DNA from: UBA11889 sp046582115
Lineage (GTDB): Bacteria; Pseudomonadota; Gammaproteobacteria; Pseudomonadales; Azotimanducaceae
NCBI GenBank assembly: GCA_046582115.1
Contig: JAYGFA010000094.1
Span: 1 to 16,189 of the forward strand
Direction of reading: 5' to 3'
DNA: 16,189 bases
Below, in pieces: positions 1 through 7,012 of the stretch. Both the position numbers and the translations under genes were made by a program. The notes below the pieces were generated by a model, which worked only from the letters and a program-made list of their open reading frames with translations, ran no database searches and was not told where the DNA came from. Every line of letters starts with the position of its first letter. Positions within the stretch are counted from its first letter, which is position 1.

Positions 1-2
1 CG

Positions 3-1355
3 GAGGTCGGCAACAAACTTAGGGAATGGTTGGACGCGGGTCTAAAACCCTGGGATATAAGTCGCGACGCTCCTTACTTCGGATTTCTCATTCCAGAGAC
101 TGACAAGTACTTCTACGTGTGGATGGATGCGCCTATTGGGTACATGGCCAGTTTTAGCAATTACTGTAGCGAAAACGATCTCAACTTCGAGGAATTCTGG
201 GACATCGACAGCGTAGCCGAAGTCCACCACTTCATCGGTAAGGACATTGTCAATTTTCATGCCCTTTTTTGGCCAGCCGTGTTGAAGGCGTCGGGTTTTC
301 GTTTACCCACGCGTATCCACACTCACGGATTTATAACGGTGGACGGAAGGAAGATGTCGAAGTCACGCGGGACGTTCATCAACGCGAAAACGTATCTCGC
401 TCATCTCGAACCAGAGTATTTACGTTACTACTACGCCACAAAACTGTCGCCGAACATCGACGACATCGATATCAATTTGGACGATTTTGTACGGCGAGTA
501 AATTCCGACCTTGTCGGCAAAATCGTCAACATTGCCTCGCGCTGCGCAGGGTTCATCAATCGATCCTCTGAATCGACGCTTGCGCCGGATATACACGACG
601 CGCAACTGTTAAGCATATTCGTTGACGCTCAAGAGACTATCGGGCAGCTATATGAGCTGGGCGATACCAATCGAGTAGTACGTGAAATCGCTGCTTTAGC
701 AGACCGAGCGAATCAATACATTACAAACCACGCCCCATGGGAACTTGCCAAAACGGCGGCACAGGAGTCTCAAATTCAAGCCATTTGTTCCCTCGGCATA
801 AACCTTTTTCGAATCCTGGTGATCTACTTAAAACCCATTTTGCCTCGCTTGGCCGCGCGCTCAGAAAAGTTTCTAGCATGCGACGAGCTGGGCTGGGCCG
901 ATATCGGTACGCCTCTATTGAATCATCGGATTAACGTTTTCGAGCCCCTATTCAAACGTATTGATGAAACGGCCGTCAACGCGATGGTCGCCGCATCGCG
1001 CGAAGATCACCTTGAAACCACAAACAACTCCCAAATTACGATCGCCGACTTCAAGCAAGTCGACTTGAGAGTGGCAAGGATCATATCTGCAGAACCCGTT
1101 GACGGAGCTGACAAACTCCTTCGCCTAACGCTCGACGTGGGCGACCACCAGCGTACCGTATTTTCCGGGATCAAATTAGCTTATGCGCCAGAGGATCTAG
1201 CGGGACGGCTAACTGTCGTTGTTGCTAACCTCGAGTCACGCGAAATGCGCTTTGGGACGTCAGAAGGCATGGTGCTTGCAGCCGCAACCGAAGACGGTGA
1301 AATCTTTTTGATTTCCGCTGATACGGGAGCTACGCCGGGGACGCGAATAACCTGA
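3..1355 (+). CDS. metG: Methionyl-tRNA synthetase, C-terminal part (5' end outside window)
   Basis: Cytoplasmic class I aminoacyl-tRNA synthetase that charges tRNA-Met with methionine for translation. The frame is open to the left edge, and about 450 residues are visible against roughly 680 in the E. coli enzyme, so the N-terminal HIGH part and zinc knuckle lie outside. Seen in the fragment: 'WDISRDAPYFGF' near residue 18, the KMSKS signature at residues 117-121 (bases 351-365), and the helical anticodon-binding domain with 'NIASR' at 176-180 and Trp246 in 'HAPW'. These match E. coli Asn391, Arg395 and Trp461 with identical spacing. From about residue 345 there is a C-terminal EMAP-II/Trbp111-like OB-fold ('VDLRVARI', 'LLRLTLDVG', 'VFSGI', 'MRFGTSEGM') that binds tRNA and dimerises the long-form enzyme. 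nth follows after 100 bases. Identification is secure. Confidence 0.97.
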   Translation, partial: EVGNKLREWLDAGLKPWDISRDAPYFGFLIPETDKYFYVWMDAPIGYMASFSNYCSENDLNFEEFWDIDSVAEVHHFIGKDIVNFHALFWPAVLKASGFRLPTRIHTHGFITVDGRKMSKSRGTFINAKTYLAHLEPEYLRYYYATKLSPNIDDIDINLDDFVRRVNSDLVGKIVNIASRCAGFINRSSESTLAPDIHDAQLLSIFVDAQETIGQLYELGDTNRVVREIAALADRANQYITNHAPWELAKTAAQESQIQAICSLGINLFRILVIYLKPILPRLAARSEKFLACDELGWADIGTPLLNHRINVFEPLFKRIDETAVNAMVAASREDHLETTNNSQITIADFKQVDLRVARIISAEPVDGADKLLRLTLDVGDHQRTVFSGIKLAYAPEDLAGRLTVVVANLESREMRFGTSEGMVLAAATEDGEIFLISADTGATPGTRIT

Positions 1356-1380
1356 ACAAGCGTGCCAAACGTCCATTGTC

Positions 1381-1405
1381 TACGCAGCGACGTCGCCGTA
1401 CGCAG
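1381..1405. repeat. Small palindrome and direct repeat between metG and nth
   Basis: The 100-base metG-nth gap contains the perfect 10-base palindrome GCGACGTCGC (1387-1396), flanked by TACG and CGTA. The 7-mer TACGCAG occurs at 1381-1387 and again at 1399-1405, 18 bases apart. With no loop it cannot form a normal RNA hairpin and there is no T-run, so it is more like a protein-binding site than a terminator. No function can be assigned. Confidence 0.3.
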
Positions 1406-1455
1406 GGCCCTGTAGTCGATTTACTCAGATTGGGATCTTGCATGAGAGCTGCCAA

Positions 1456-2094
1456 ATGAACAAAGAGAAGCGAATCGCTATCTTCGAAAGGCTTAAAGAA
1501 GCAACCCCTAAACCAGGGACCGAGCTGCAATATCAAACGCCTTTCGAATTAATGGTTGCGGTGATTCTTTCGGCACAAGCTACGGACGTTAGCGTCAATT
1601 TAGCGACCAAGAAACTGTTCGCCGTGGCAAATAATCCCGAAACTATGCGCGGCCTTGGTATCCGCCGATTAAAGAGCTTTATAAAGTCGATTGGGCTGTT
1701 CAACACCAAGGCCGAGAACATCCTAAAGACGTGTCAAATCCTGATCGACGAACATAGCGGTCTGGTCCCGAAAGATCGCCAATCGCTTGAGGCGTTACCC
1801 GGGGTCGGTCGAAAAACCGCCAATGTCATTCTCAATACAGCTTTTGGTGAACCAACCATCGCCGTCGACACGCATATTTTCCGGATTTCCAACCGTATCA
1901 ATCTTGCTCCCGGAAAAAACGTTCGCGAAGTCGAAGACCGTCTATTGCGCGTCGTCCCAAATGACTACAAACGGGATGCCCACCACTGGCTAATATTGCA
2001 CGGTCGTTACGTTTGTGTCGCTCGAAAACCGCGTTGCGGTGCGTGCGTTATTGAAGATCTGTGCGAATTCAAAGGCAAAACCGAGTACGACTGA
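1456..2094 (+). CDS. nth: Endonuclease III (bifunctional DNA glycosylase/AP lyase)
   Basis: Base-excision repair enzyme that removes oxidised pyrimidines and cleaves the abasic site by beta-elimination. The 212-residue product is nearly the length of E. coli Nth (211) and aligns with it almost without gaps. Seen: the helix-hairpin-helix 'LPGVGRKTA' with catalytic Lys120, then 'AVDTH' with Asp138, both at the E. coli residue numbers. Four cysteines near the C-terminus are spaced C-x6-C-x2-C-x5-C for the [4Fe-4S] cluster. I chose ATG 1456, giving 'MNKEKR' as in E. coli 'MNKAKR'; an in-frame TTG at 1438 would add six unconserved residues. It follows metG by 100 bases on the same strand; in many gammaproteobacteria nth closes the rnf/rsx operon, which is absent here. 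It converges with argG. Confidence 0.97.
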   Translation: MNKEKRIAIFERLKEATPKPGTELQYQTPFELMVAVILSAQATDVSVNLATKKLFAVANNPETMRGLGIRRLKSFIKSIGLFNTKAENILKTCQILIDEHSGLVPKDRQSLEALPGVGRKTANVILNTAFGEPTIAVDTHIFRISNRINLAPGKNVREVEDRLLRVVPNDYKRDAHHWLILHGRYVCVARKPRCGACVIEDLCEFKGKTEYD

Positions 2095-2181
2095 CTGAAT
2101 CCGGCCGTCAATCTATTCAGCTGGCAACCAATTGATTTCACTCATCGTAATTCACCGCGTTCTGTTCCCTACTACGTTTCT

Positions 2182-3399
2182 TCACTCCCACCGATTACGC
2201 CCGCGTCGGGCAGCAAGCCGAAGCCGCAACGCGTTCAAGCGAATAAATCCCGTGGCATCCGATTGGTCGTACGCGCCCGCATCCTCGTCAAACGTCACGA
2301 CATCAGCGTCATAAAGACTATCTGTGGTTGACGAGCGCCCGATGACATGAACACCGCCCTTGTACAACTTCAGTTTGACAGAACCATTGACAACGGTTTG
2401 TGACGCGTCAATCAGGGCCTGCATGACGTGGCGCTCGGGCGACCACCAAAAACCGTTATAAATCATTCGCGCATAACGCGGCATCAATTCGTCGCGGAGG
2501 TGCATGACCTCGCGATCCATTGTGATCGACTCCATAGCCCGGTGCGCTTTTAACAGAATCGTACCACCAGGCGTCTCATAACAGCCCCTGGATTTCATGC
2601 CTACATAACGATTTTCGACGATGTCGCTGCGACCCACACCGTGTCGCCCACCAATTTCATTGAGCAACCGAACCACCCCTGCAGGCGACAGCGACTCTCC
2701 GTCCACTGCAACTGCATCTCCGCTTTGATACGCAATCTCGATGGTCTGGGGTTCGTCGGGTGCATCCTGCGGCGAAACCGTCAATCGCCACATGTCTTCA
2801 TCGGGTTCTGTGCCCGGGTCTTCTAAAACTCCCCCTTCATACGAAATATGCAAGAGATTAGCGTCCATCGAGTAGGGGGAGTCTCCTGCCCGTTCGTAGT
2901 CGACTGGAATGTCGTGTTTTTTACAATAGTCCATGAGAGCTTCACGGGAATTGATCTCCCATTCCCGGTGGGGCGCAATAACGCGGATGTCGGGATCTAG
3001 CGCATACGCGCCAAGTTCAAATCGCACTTGATCGTTTCCCTTACCTGTTGCTCCATGCGCCACGGCCTGCGCGCCCGTTTCGCGCGCGATCTCCACCAAT
3101 CTTTTTGCAATTAACGGGCGGGCGATACTGGTACCAAGCAAGTATTCACCTTCGTAAATTGTGTTTGCTCGAAACATAGGAAATACGTAATCCCGAGCGA
3201 AAGTTTCGGTGAGGTCTTCAACAAAAATCTGGTCAACACCCATGGTCTCGGCTTTGGCTCGTGCAGCTTCCAGCTCTTCGCCCTGGCCTATGTCGGCCGT
3301 AAATGTGATCACTTCAGCATCGTATATTTCCTGCAACCATCGGCAAATCACTGAAGTGTCGAGCCCGCCAGAATACGCGAGAACTATTTTTTCTTTCAT
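2182..3399 (-). CDS. argG: Argininosuccinate synthase
   Basis: Joins citrulline and aspartate with ATP to give argininosuccinate, the penultimate step of arginine synthesis, in the cytoplasm. The product is 405 residues, typical of the roughly 400-residue ArgG class found in Pseudomonas and most bacteria and shorter than the 447-residue E. coli form. Seen: the N-type ATP pyrophosphatase P-loop 'AYSGGLDTS' at residues 8-16, 'FTADIGQGEE', 'GEYLLGTSIARPLIAKR', 'AHGATGKGNDQVRFE' and 'SYEGGVLEDP', all hallmark segments. I start at ATG 3397-3399 ('MKEKIVLAYSGG') because the 15 residues encoded upstream (to 3444) are not family-like. A GC-rich hairpin at 3407-3426 lies over the expected ribosome-binding region. 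It diverges from rnt and converges with nth; argD and argF of the same pathway lie about 2.4 kb beyond its start. Confidence 0.97.
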   Translation of the reverse strand: MKEKIVLAYSGGLDTSVICRWLQEIYDAEVITFTADIGQGEELEAARAKAETMGVDQIFVEDLTETFARDYVFPMFRANTIYEGEYLLGTSIARPLIAKRLVEIARETGAQAVAHGATGKGNDQVRFELGAYALDPDIRVIAPHREWEINSREALMDYCKKHDIPVDYERAGDSPYSMDANLLHISYEGGVLEDPGTEPDEDMWRLTVSPQDAPDEPQTIEIAYQSGDAVAVDGESLSPAGVVRLLNEIGGRHGVGRSDIVENRYVGMKSRGCYETPGGTILLKAHRAMESITMDREVMHLRDELMPRYARMIYNGFWWSPERHVMQALIDASQTVVNGSVKLKLYKGGVHVIGRSSTTDSLYDADVVTFDEDAGAYDQSDATGFIRLNALRLRLAARRGRNRWE

Positions 3400-3406
3400 C
3401 GTCGTG

Positions 3407-3426
3407 TCCGCGAAAAAAGACGCGGA
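3407..3426 (-). promoter_or_regulatory. Hairpin over the argG ribosome-binding region
   Basis: In argG mRNA sense the bases form TCCGCG, an 8-base loop TCTTTTTT, then CGCGGA: a perfect 6-base-pair GC-rich stem ending 7 bases before the argG ATG. The only Shine-Dalgarno-like purines (GCGGA) sit in its 3' arm, so the stem could limit ribosome access. The inverted repeat is directly visible; a regulatory role is inference. Confidence 0.4.
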
Positions 3427-3451
3427 GTTTACATCTCTAGGCACTCATATG

Positions 3452-3468
3452 TGCAACCAATCTGCAAC
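3452..3468. repeat. TGCAAC direct repeat at 11-base spacing, argG-rnt gap
   Basis: TGCAAC occurs at 3452-3457 and 3463-3468, one helical turn apart, in the 156-base divergent gap between argG and rnt. Such phasing is typical of a regulator site but six-base repeats also arise by chance. It does not resemble an ArgR box (TGAAT-N4-ATTCA). Confidence 0.25.
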
Positions 3469-3512
3469 GGCGCGCGTTCACTACCTCTTTAGAACCGAAC
3501 GCTAAACAATTT

Positions 3513-3546
3513 AAGGATGGAAAACATGGCTACTTCAAACTGGTAG
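3513..3546 (+). promoter_or_regulatory. Strong ribosome site and six-codon leader frame ending in TAG before rnt
   Basis: AAGGA at 3513-3517 stands 8 bases before ATG 3526, the best Shine-Dalgarno/ATG pair around rnt. This ATG opens the peptide MATSNW and stops at TAG 3544-3546. The frame is the same as rnt, whose next in-frame ATGs are at 3556 and 3562. It is either a tiny leader peptide coupled to rnt or the original rnt start interrupted by a nonsense codon. Confidence 0.45.
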
Positions 3547-3555
3547 TCTTGGCCT

Positions 3556-4155
3556 ATGGAAATGAACGCCCGTTTTCGCGGCTACCTACCCGTTGTTATT
3601 GATGTCGAAACCGGAGGGTTCGACCGTTCACGACATGCTTTACTCCAAATCGCCATCGTTTTACTCGGTTGGGAGGACGATCAACTGTATCCGTTAGATA
3701 CGCACGTCTGGGAACTGATCCCTCATCCCAACATGGACGTGGACGATGCCTCCTTGCAGATCACGGGAATTGATTTGAACGATCCTACGCGCAACGCGAT
3801 CAGTGAGGGCGAGGCGCTAAAAGAATGTTTTCGCGTTGTACGACGTTCCGTTCGGGACGCGCAGTGCCAGCGTGCCATCGTCACCGCTCACAACGGCCAC
3901 TTCGACCATGGGTTTCTTACGACAACCAGTGAGCGGAACAACATCAAACGCAACCCATTCCATCCTTTCAGTGTCATCGATACCGCCTCTCTTGCAGCAG
4001 TGGCCCTCGGTCACACGGTTCTCAGCGAGGCATGCGCTCGCGCCGGCATCGACTTTGACGAAGAAAATGCCCACAACGCTAAATACGATGCCGAAGCCAC
4101 GGCGGCCTTGTTTTGCCGCATTGTCAATGCGTCGGGATTCGAGCCCCCAACATAA
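3556..4155 (+). CDS. rnt: Ribonuclease T (DEDDh 3'-5' exoribonuclease)
   Basis: Dimeric exonuclease that trims the 3' ends of tRNA (CCA end turnover) and of 5S and 23S rRNA, and also acts on DNA 3' ends. The 199-residue product shows the five DEDDh residues: Asp16 and Glu18 ('VIDVETGGF'), Asp117 ('AHNGHFDHGF'), His173 and Asp178 ('AHNAKYDAE'). 'KRNPFHPFSVIDTASLA' and 'LGHTVLSEAC' are also RNase T hallmarks. It is shorter than E. coli RNase T (215) at both ends: the C-terminal 'W/GGW' tail is missing, and the start is uncertain. ATG 3556 and ATG 3562 both lack a good ribosome site, while ATG 3526 has one but is cut off by an in-frame TAG at 3544. The catalytic domain is complete, so activity is likely. 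Its 3' end is 11 bases from convergent grxD. Confidence 0.93.
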   Translation: MEMNARFRGYLPVVIDVETGGFDRSRHALLQIAIVLLGWEDDQLYPLDTHVWELIPHPNMDVDDASLQITGIDLNDPTRNAISEGEALKECFRVVRRSVRDAQCQRAIVTAHNGHFDHGFLTTTSERNNIKRNPFHPFSVIDTASLAAVALGHTVLSEACARAGIDFDEENAHNAKYDAEATAALFCRIVNASGFEPPT

Positions 4156-4166
4156 AGAGCCAAGGA

Positions 4167-4511
4167 TTAATCGCTAGTTGAATCAGCTTCCAAGGCGGCA
4201 GCTTCTCGCACAAGCGGTTCCAATTCTCCAGCTTCGTGCATTTCGGTCACGATATCGCACCCGCCGATCAGCTCTCCTTTCACATAGAGTTGGGGGAATG
4301 TCGGCCAATCGGAGTACTGCGGCAACGTCGCTCTAACCTCTGGGCTGGAGAGTATGTCGATGTACGCAAAGCGCTCCCCACAAGCCATCAAACACTGGAC
4401 GGTCTGTGCAGAAAAACCACACTGCGGAGCTTGCGGCGAGCCCTTCATGTACAGAAGGATCGGATTGCTATCAATTTGTTCGCGGATCGTCGTTAATACG
4501 TCATCACTCAT
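4167..4511 (-). CDS. grxD: Monothiol glutaredoxin (CGFS type, Grx4)
   Basis: Small cytoplasmic [2Fe-2S] carrier that works with BolA-like proteins and glutathione in iron-sulfur delivery and iron sensing. The 114-residue product matches E. coli GrxD (115) from end to end. Seen: 'NPILLYMKGSP', the CGFS active site, 'FAYIDIL', 'WPTFPQLYVKGELIGGCDI' with the cis-Pro and GG-C-D glutathione-binding motif, and 'EMHEAGEL'. I start at ATG 4509-4511 ('MSDDVLTT'); an in-frame ATG at 4530-4532 would add seven unconserved residues. It converges with rnt and diverges from the C-S lyase gene across a 67-base gap. Confidence 0.96.
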   Translation of the reverse strand: MSDDVLTTIREQIDSNPILLYMKGSPQAPQCGFSAQTVQCLMACGERFAYIDILSSPEVRATLPQYSDWPTFPQLYVKGELIGGCDIVTEMHEAGELEPLVREAAALEADSTSD

Positions 4512-4540
4512 CGGACACTCAACTTTACGCATACTCGGCT

Positions 4541-4569
4541 TCGAGACAACATTGTAGGGTTAATACAAT
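4541..4569 (+). promoter_or_regulatory. Candidate sigma70 promoter for the C-S lyase gene
   Basis: TCGAGA (4541-4546, 4 of 6 to TTGACA), a 17-base spacer and TACAAT (4564-4569, 5 of 6 to TATAAT) point rightwards. The predicted start near 4575-4577 is only a few bases before ATG 4579, and there is no Shine-Dalgarno sequence, which suggests a leaderless or nearly leaderless mRNA. The -10 is also the right arm of an inverted repeat, ATTGTA-N7-TACAAT (4551-4569). Confidence 0.4.
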
Positions 4570-4578
4570 TAAACCGCC

Positions 4579-5727
4579 ATGCCCGACTTCAACGTAAGGA
4601 TTGATCGCGCTAACAGCGATAGCACCAAATGGAACAAGTACCGCGGCCGTGAGGTGATCCCGTTTTGGGTCGCGGACATGGATTTCGCAGCACCTGATTC
4701 TGTTTTGGTGGCGATTCACGAACGGATTGAACACGGCATCCTCGGCTACGCGGAGCCGACGTCGGAACTTGTCGACGCCGCTTGTACGTGGTTTCGGCAA
4801 TGCTTCGACTGGACGGTGGATCCCGCTTGGCTAATCTGGCTTCCCGGCGTAGTGCCTGGCTTGAACATCGCAAGCCGCGCCATCGGCTCCGATGGCGACG
4901 GTCTCATCATAATGACACCTGTCTATCGGCCATTCTTGTCGGTACCGGATAACTCAAACAGGCAGTTTCTTCCCTCCCCGTTACTTTACGACGGCGAAAA
5001 GTGGTCCATGGATTTCGCCGATATCGACGATAAAGCCCGCCGGGCAAGTGGGCTACTTCTTTCCAACCCCCAGAACCCGACCGGTCGCGTCTATTCTGAG
5101 AATGAGCTCTCGAAGCTTGCGGACATCTGCCGAGCTAATGACGTAATCGTAGTGAGCGACGAAATTCACTGGGGGATCGTGCTTGATGAGCATCGGTCAC
5201 ATATCCCAATTGCGAGTATCAGCGAAGAAATCGCGCGTACGACGATTACGCTAATCGCTTCAACTAAAACGTACAACATAGCCGGGGTTAGCTGCGCACT
5301 TGCGGTGATTCCCGATCCCGACTTACGCGAGCGATTCGTCAACGCGACAACTGGGCTAGTGTCCACCATATCACCGCTTGCATACACGGCCACTTTAGCA
5401 ACCTTCCTCGACCAATCGTCCTGGGTTAAGGATCTCGTCGCGTACCTACGAGGGAACCGAGACCTACTCCAACTTTGCGTGGAGGAAATACCCGGCCTAA
5501 CAATGGCGCACGTGGAGGGGACCTACCTCGGCTGGATCGATGCTAGATCGCTGCATATAGACGACCCTGTCACCTTCTTCGAATCACATGGGCTCGGCTT
5601 TTCGAACGGTGACGAATTCGATGGGCATGGATTCGTGCGATTTAATTTTGCCTGCCCTCGCGACCTTTTAATGGAAGGCATCGAGCGGCTAAAAAAGGCT
5701 TCGTCCTCGTGCGATCTGAGGCCTTGA
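4579..5727 (+). CDS. patB: PatB/MalY-family pyridoxal-phosphate C-S lyase (cystathionine beta-lyase-like aminotransferase fold)
   Basis: Fold-type I PLP enzyme of the MalY/PatB group. Members cleave the C-S bond of cystathionine or other cysteine conjugates, releasing a thiol, pyruvate and ammonia; the true substrate here cannot be read from sequence. The 382-residue product is normal length. Seen: the N-terminal family hallmark 'IDRANSDSTKWNKY' and 'PFWVADMDF', 'LLLSNPQNPTGR' with the PLP-contacting Asn, 'VVSDEIHWG' with Asp194, the Schiff-base lysine Lys230 in 'STKTYNIAG', and Arg354 in 'FVRFNFACP' for the substrate carboxylate. ATG 4579 is the only family-like start and has no ribosome site. 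argD follows on the same strand, but a promoter and a hairpin lie in the 77-base gap, so the two may be separately transcribed. The symbol names the family, not a proven function. Confidence 0.88.
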   Translation: MPDFNVRIDRANSDSTKWNKYRGREVIPFWVADMDFAAPDSVLVAIHERIEHGILGYAEPTSELVDAACTWFRQCFDWTVDPAWLIWLPGVVPGLNIASRAIGSDGDGLIIMTPVYRPFLSVPDNSNRQFLPSPLLYDGEKWSMDFADIDDKARRASGLLLSNPQNPTGRVYSENELSKLADICRANDVIVVSDEIHWGIVLDEHRSHIPIASISEEIARTTITLIASTKTYNIAGVSCALAVIPDPDLRERFVNATTGLVSTISPLAYTATLATFLDQSSWVKDLVAYLRGNRDLLQLCVEEIPGLTMAHVEGTYLGWIDARSLHIDDPVTFFESHGLGFSNGDEFDGHGFVRFNFACPRDLLMEGIERLKKASSSCDLRP

Positions 5728-5751
5728 CACGAACGCCCCCTCGACTAACAT
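5724..5751 (+). promoter_or_regulatory. Consensus sigma70 promoter before argD
   Basis: A perfect -35, TTGACA (5724-5729), overlaps the stop codon of the C-S lyase gene. A 16-base spacer leads to TAACAT (5746-5751, 4 of 6 to TATAAT). Transcription would begin near 5757-5759, about 45 bases before argD and just ahead of a strong hairpin. No clear ArgR box is visible here. Confidence 0.6.
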
Positions 5752-5762
5752 CATTCGTTTCT

Positions 5763-5792
5763 CGGGCAGCAAGCGCTGCCCGTGTTTGTTTC
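5763..5792 (+). terminator. Terminator-like hairpin between the C-S lyase gene and argD
   Basis: CGGGCAGC (5763-5770), loop AAGC, GCTGCCCG (5775-5782): a perfect 8-base-pair GC-rich stem followed by the T-rich stretch TGTTTGTTTC. In form it is an intrinsic terminator, fitting the end of the C-S lyase gene. However, it lies downstream of the consensus promoter at 5724-5751, so it would also be in the first bases of the argD mRNA, either as a 5' stabilising stem or an attenuator. The argD ribosome site GGAGG starts at 5793, immediately after it. Confidence 0.55.
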
Positions 5793-5804
5793 GGAGGCAA
5801 AATG

Positions 5805-6983
5805 ATGTCGAACGTACCCGCAATAATGCCCACGTACGGGCGCTTACCGGTATCTTTCGAACGTGGACAGGGCGCCTGCCTGTACGACACCGACGGTAAC
5901 CGTTATCTCGATGCACTCGCAGGAATCGCGGTGTGTGGACTGGGCCACGCTCATCCAGCGGTCACAGATGCAATCCAGCGGCAAGCTGAAACCCTATTAC
6001 ACACGTCGAATCTTTACGAGATCCCCCTGCAAACACAACTTGCCGTTCGCCTGTGCGAAATTTCTGGCATGGACAACGTTTTCTTCGCCAATTCCGGCGC
6101 GGAAGCCAACGAAGCGGCGCTGAAAATCGCGCGTCGCTATGGCAACGAACGCGGGATCGAAAACCCGCAGGTAATTACCATGGAAGGCAGTTTTCACGGA
6201 CGCACCATGGCAACACTTACAGCAACAGGTAATAGGAAGGTCCAAGCGAGTTTCGAACCGCTGCTCGGAGGATTTCTGCGAGCGCCCTACAACGACATAC
6301 CGGCAATCACCAATATCGCCGCAAACAACAAAGGCGTTGTCGCCATTTTTGTGGAACCGATATTGGGAGAAGGGGGAGTACAAATTCCCGCTGACGATTA
6401 CCTTCCCAAGTTGCGTGAAATCTGTGACGACCACAACTGGCTGCTAATCCTTGATGAAGTCCAAACCGGTAACGGTAGGACAGGCCGTTACTTTGCGTAC
6501 CAGCACACCGATATATTGCCGGATGCGTTGACGACGGCCAAAGGACTAGGAAATGGTGTCCCGATCGGGGCTTGTTTGGCGCGCGGCGAAGCCGCTGAAA
6601 CGCTGGTTGCCGGAACGCATGGCTCGACGTTTGGCGGCAACCCACTCTCGTGCGCGGCCGCTTTAGCCGTAGTCAATGAGCTCACGAATGGCGGCGTTAT
6701 AGAACGCGCGGCCGAACTTGGTGAACGCATTAAAAACGCGCTGGTCAAACAACTTACAGGACTCAACCACGTTCGCGATGTACGGGGAAAGGGCATGATG
6801 ATCGCAGTTGAGCTCGATAACCCCTGCACGGATCTAATCCAACAGGCGTTATCAAAAAGACTGCTGTTGAACGTCACTACTGACAACGTTCTACGGCTAC
6901 TTCCGCCTTTGAATCTAACGGATGACGAAGCTGACGAAATTGTCGGAATCGTGATTTCGCTCGTTCAGGCAGCGGGTTCGTAA
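5805..6983 (+). CDS. argD: Acetylornithine aminotransferase (class III PLP aminotransferase)
   Basis: Interconverts N-acetylornithine and N-acetylglutamate semialdehyde with 2-oxoglutarate/glutamate in arginine synthesis; close relatives also take succinyldiaminopimelate. The 392-residue product is normal length. Seen: 'YGRLPVSFERG', 'LYDTDGNRYLDALAGIAV', 'LGHAHP', 'FFANSGAEANEAALKIAR' (residues 93-110), 'SFHGRT', 'LILDEVQTGNGRTG' with Asp217, and the Schiff-base lysine Lys246 in 'TTAKGLGNGVPIG'. GGAGG at 5793-5797 is 7 bases before ATG 5805 and 4 before ATG 5802, so I prefer 5805, but 5802 is possible; an earlier in-frame GTG at 5709 overlaps the C-S lyase gene and is unlikely. argF follows after 29 bases, so the two form an operon. 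A catabolic AstC role is less likely given that neighbour. Confidence 0.94.
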   Translation: MSNVPAIMPTYGRLPVSFERGQGACLYDTDGNRYLDALAGIAVCGLGHAHPAVTDAIQRQAETLLHTSNLYEIPLQTQLAVRLCEISGMDNVFFANSGAEANEAALKIARRYGNERGIENPQVITMEGSFHGRTMATLTATGNRKVQASFEPLLGGFLRAPYNDIPAITNIAANNKGVVAIFVEPILGEGGVQIPADDYLPKLREICDDHNWLLILDEVQTGNGRTGRYFAYQHTDILPDALTTAKGLGNGVPIGACLARGEAAETLVAGTHGSTFGGNPLSCAAALAVVNELTNGGVIERAAELGERIKNALVKQLTGLNHVRDVRGKGMMIAVELDNPCTDLIQQALSKRLLLNVTTDNVLRLLPPLNLTDDEADEIVGIVISLVQAAGS

Positions 6984-7012
6984 AGAATCCATCGGACGCG
7001 GATTGCGGGTAG

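Noticed and set aside
2095..2120. CTGAAT/ATTCAG inverted repeat after nth, as terminator or ArgR site
   Set aside because: The 14-base loop, AT-rich stem and missing T-run argue against a terminator, and the half-site spacing is wrong for ArgR.
5744..5760. Possible ArgR box before argD
   Set aside because: Only the ATTC half-site fits TGAAT-N4-ATTCA; the left half does not match, so it is not above chance.
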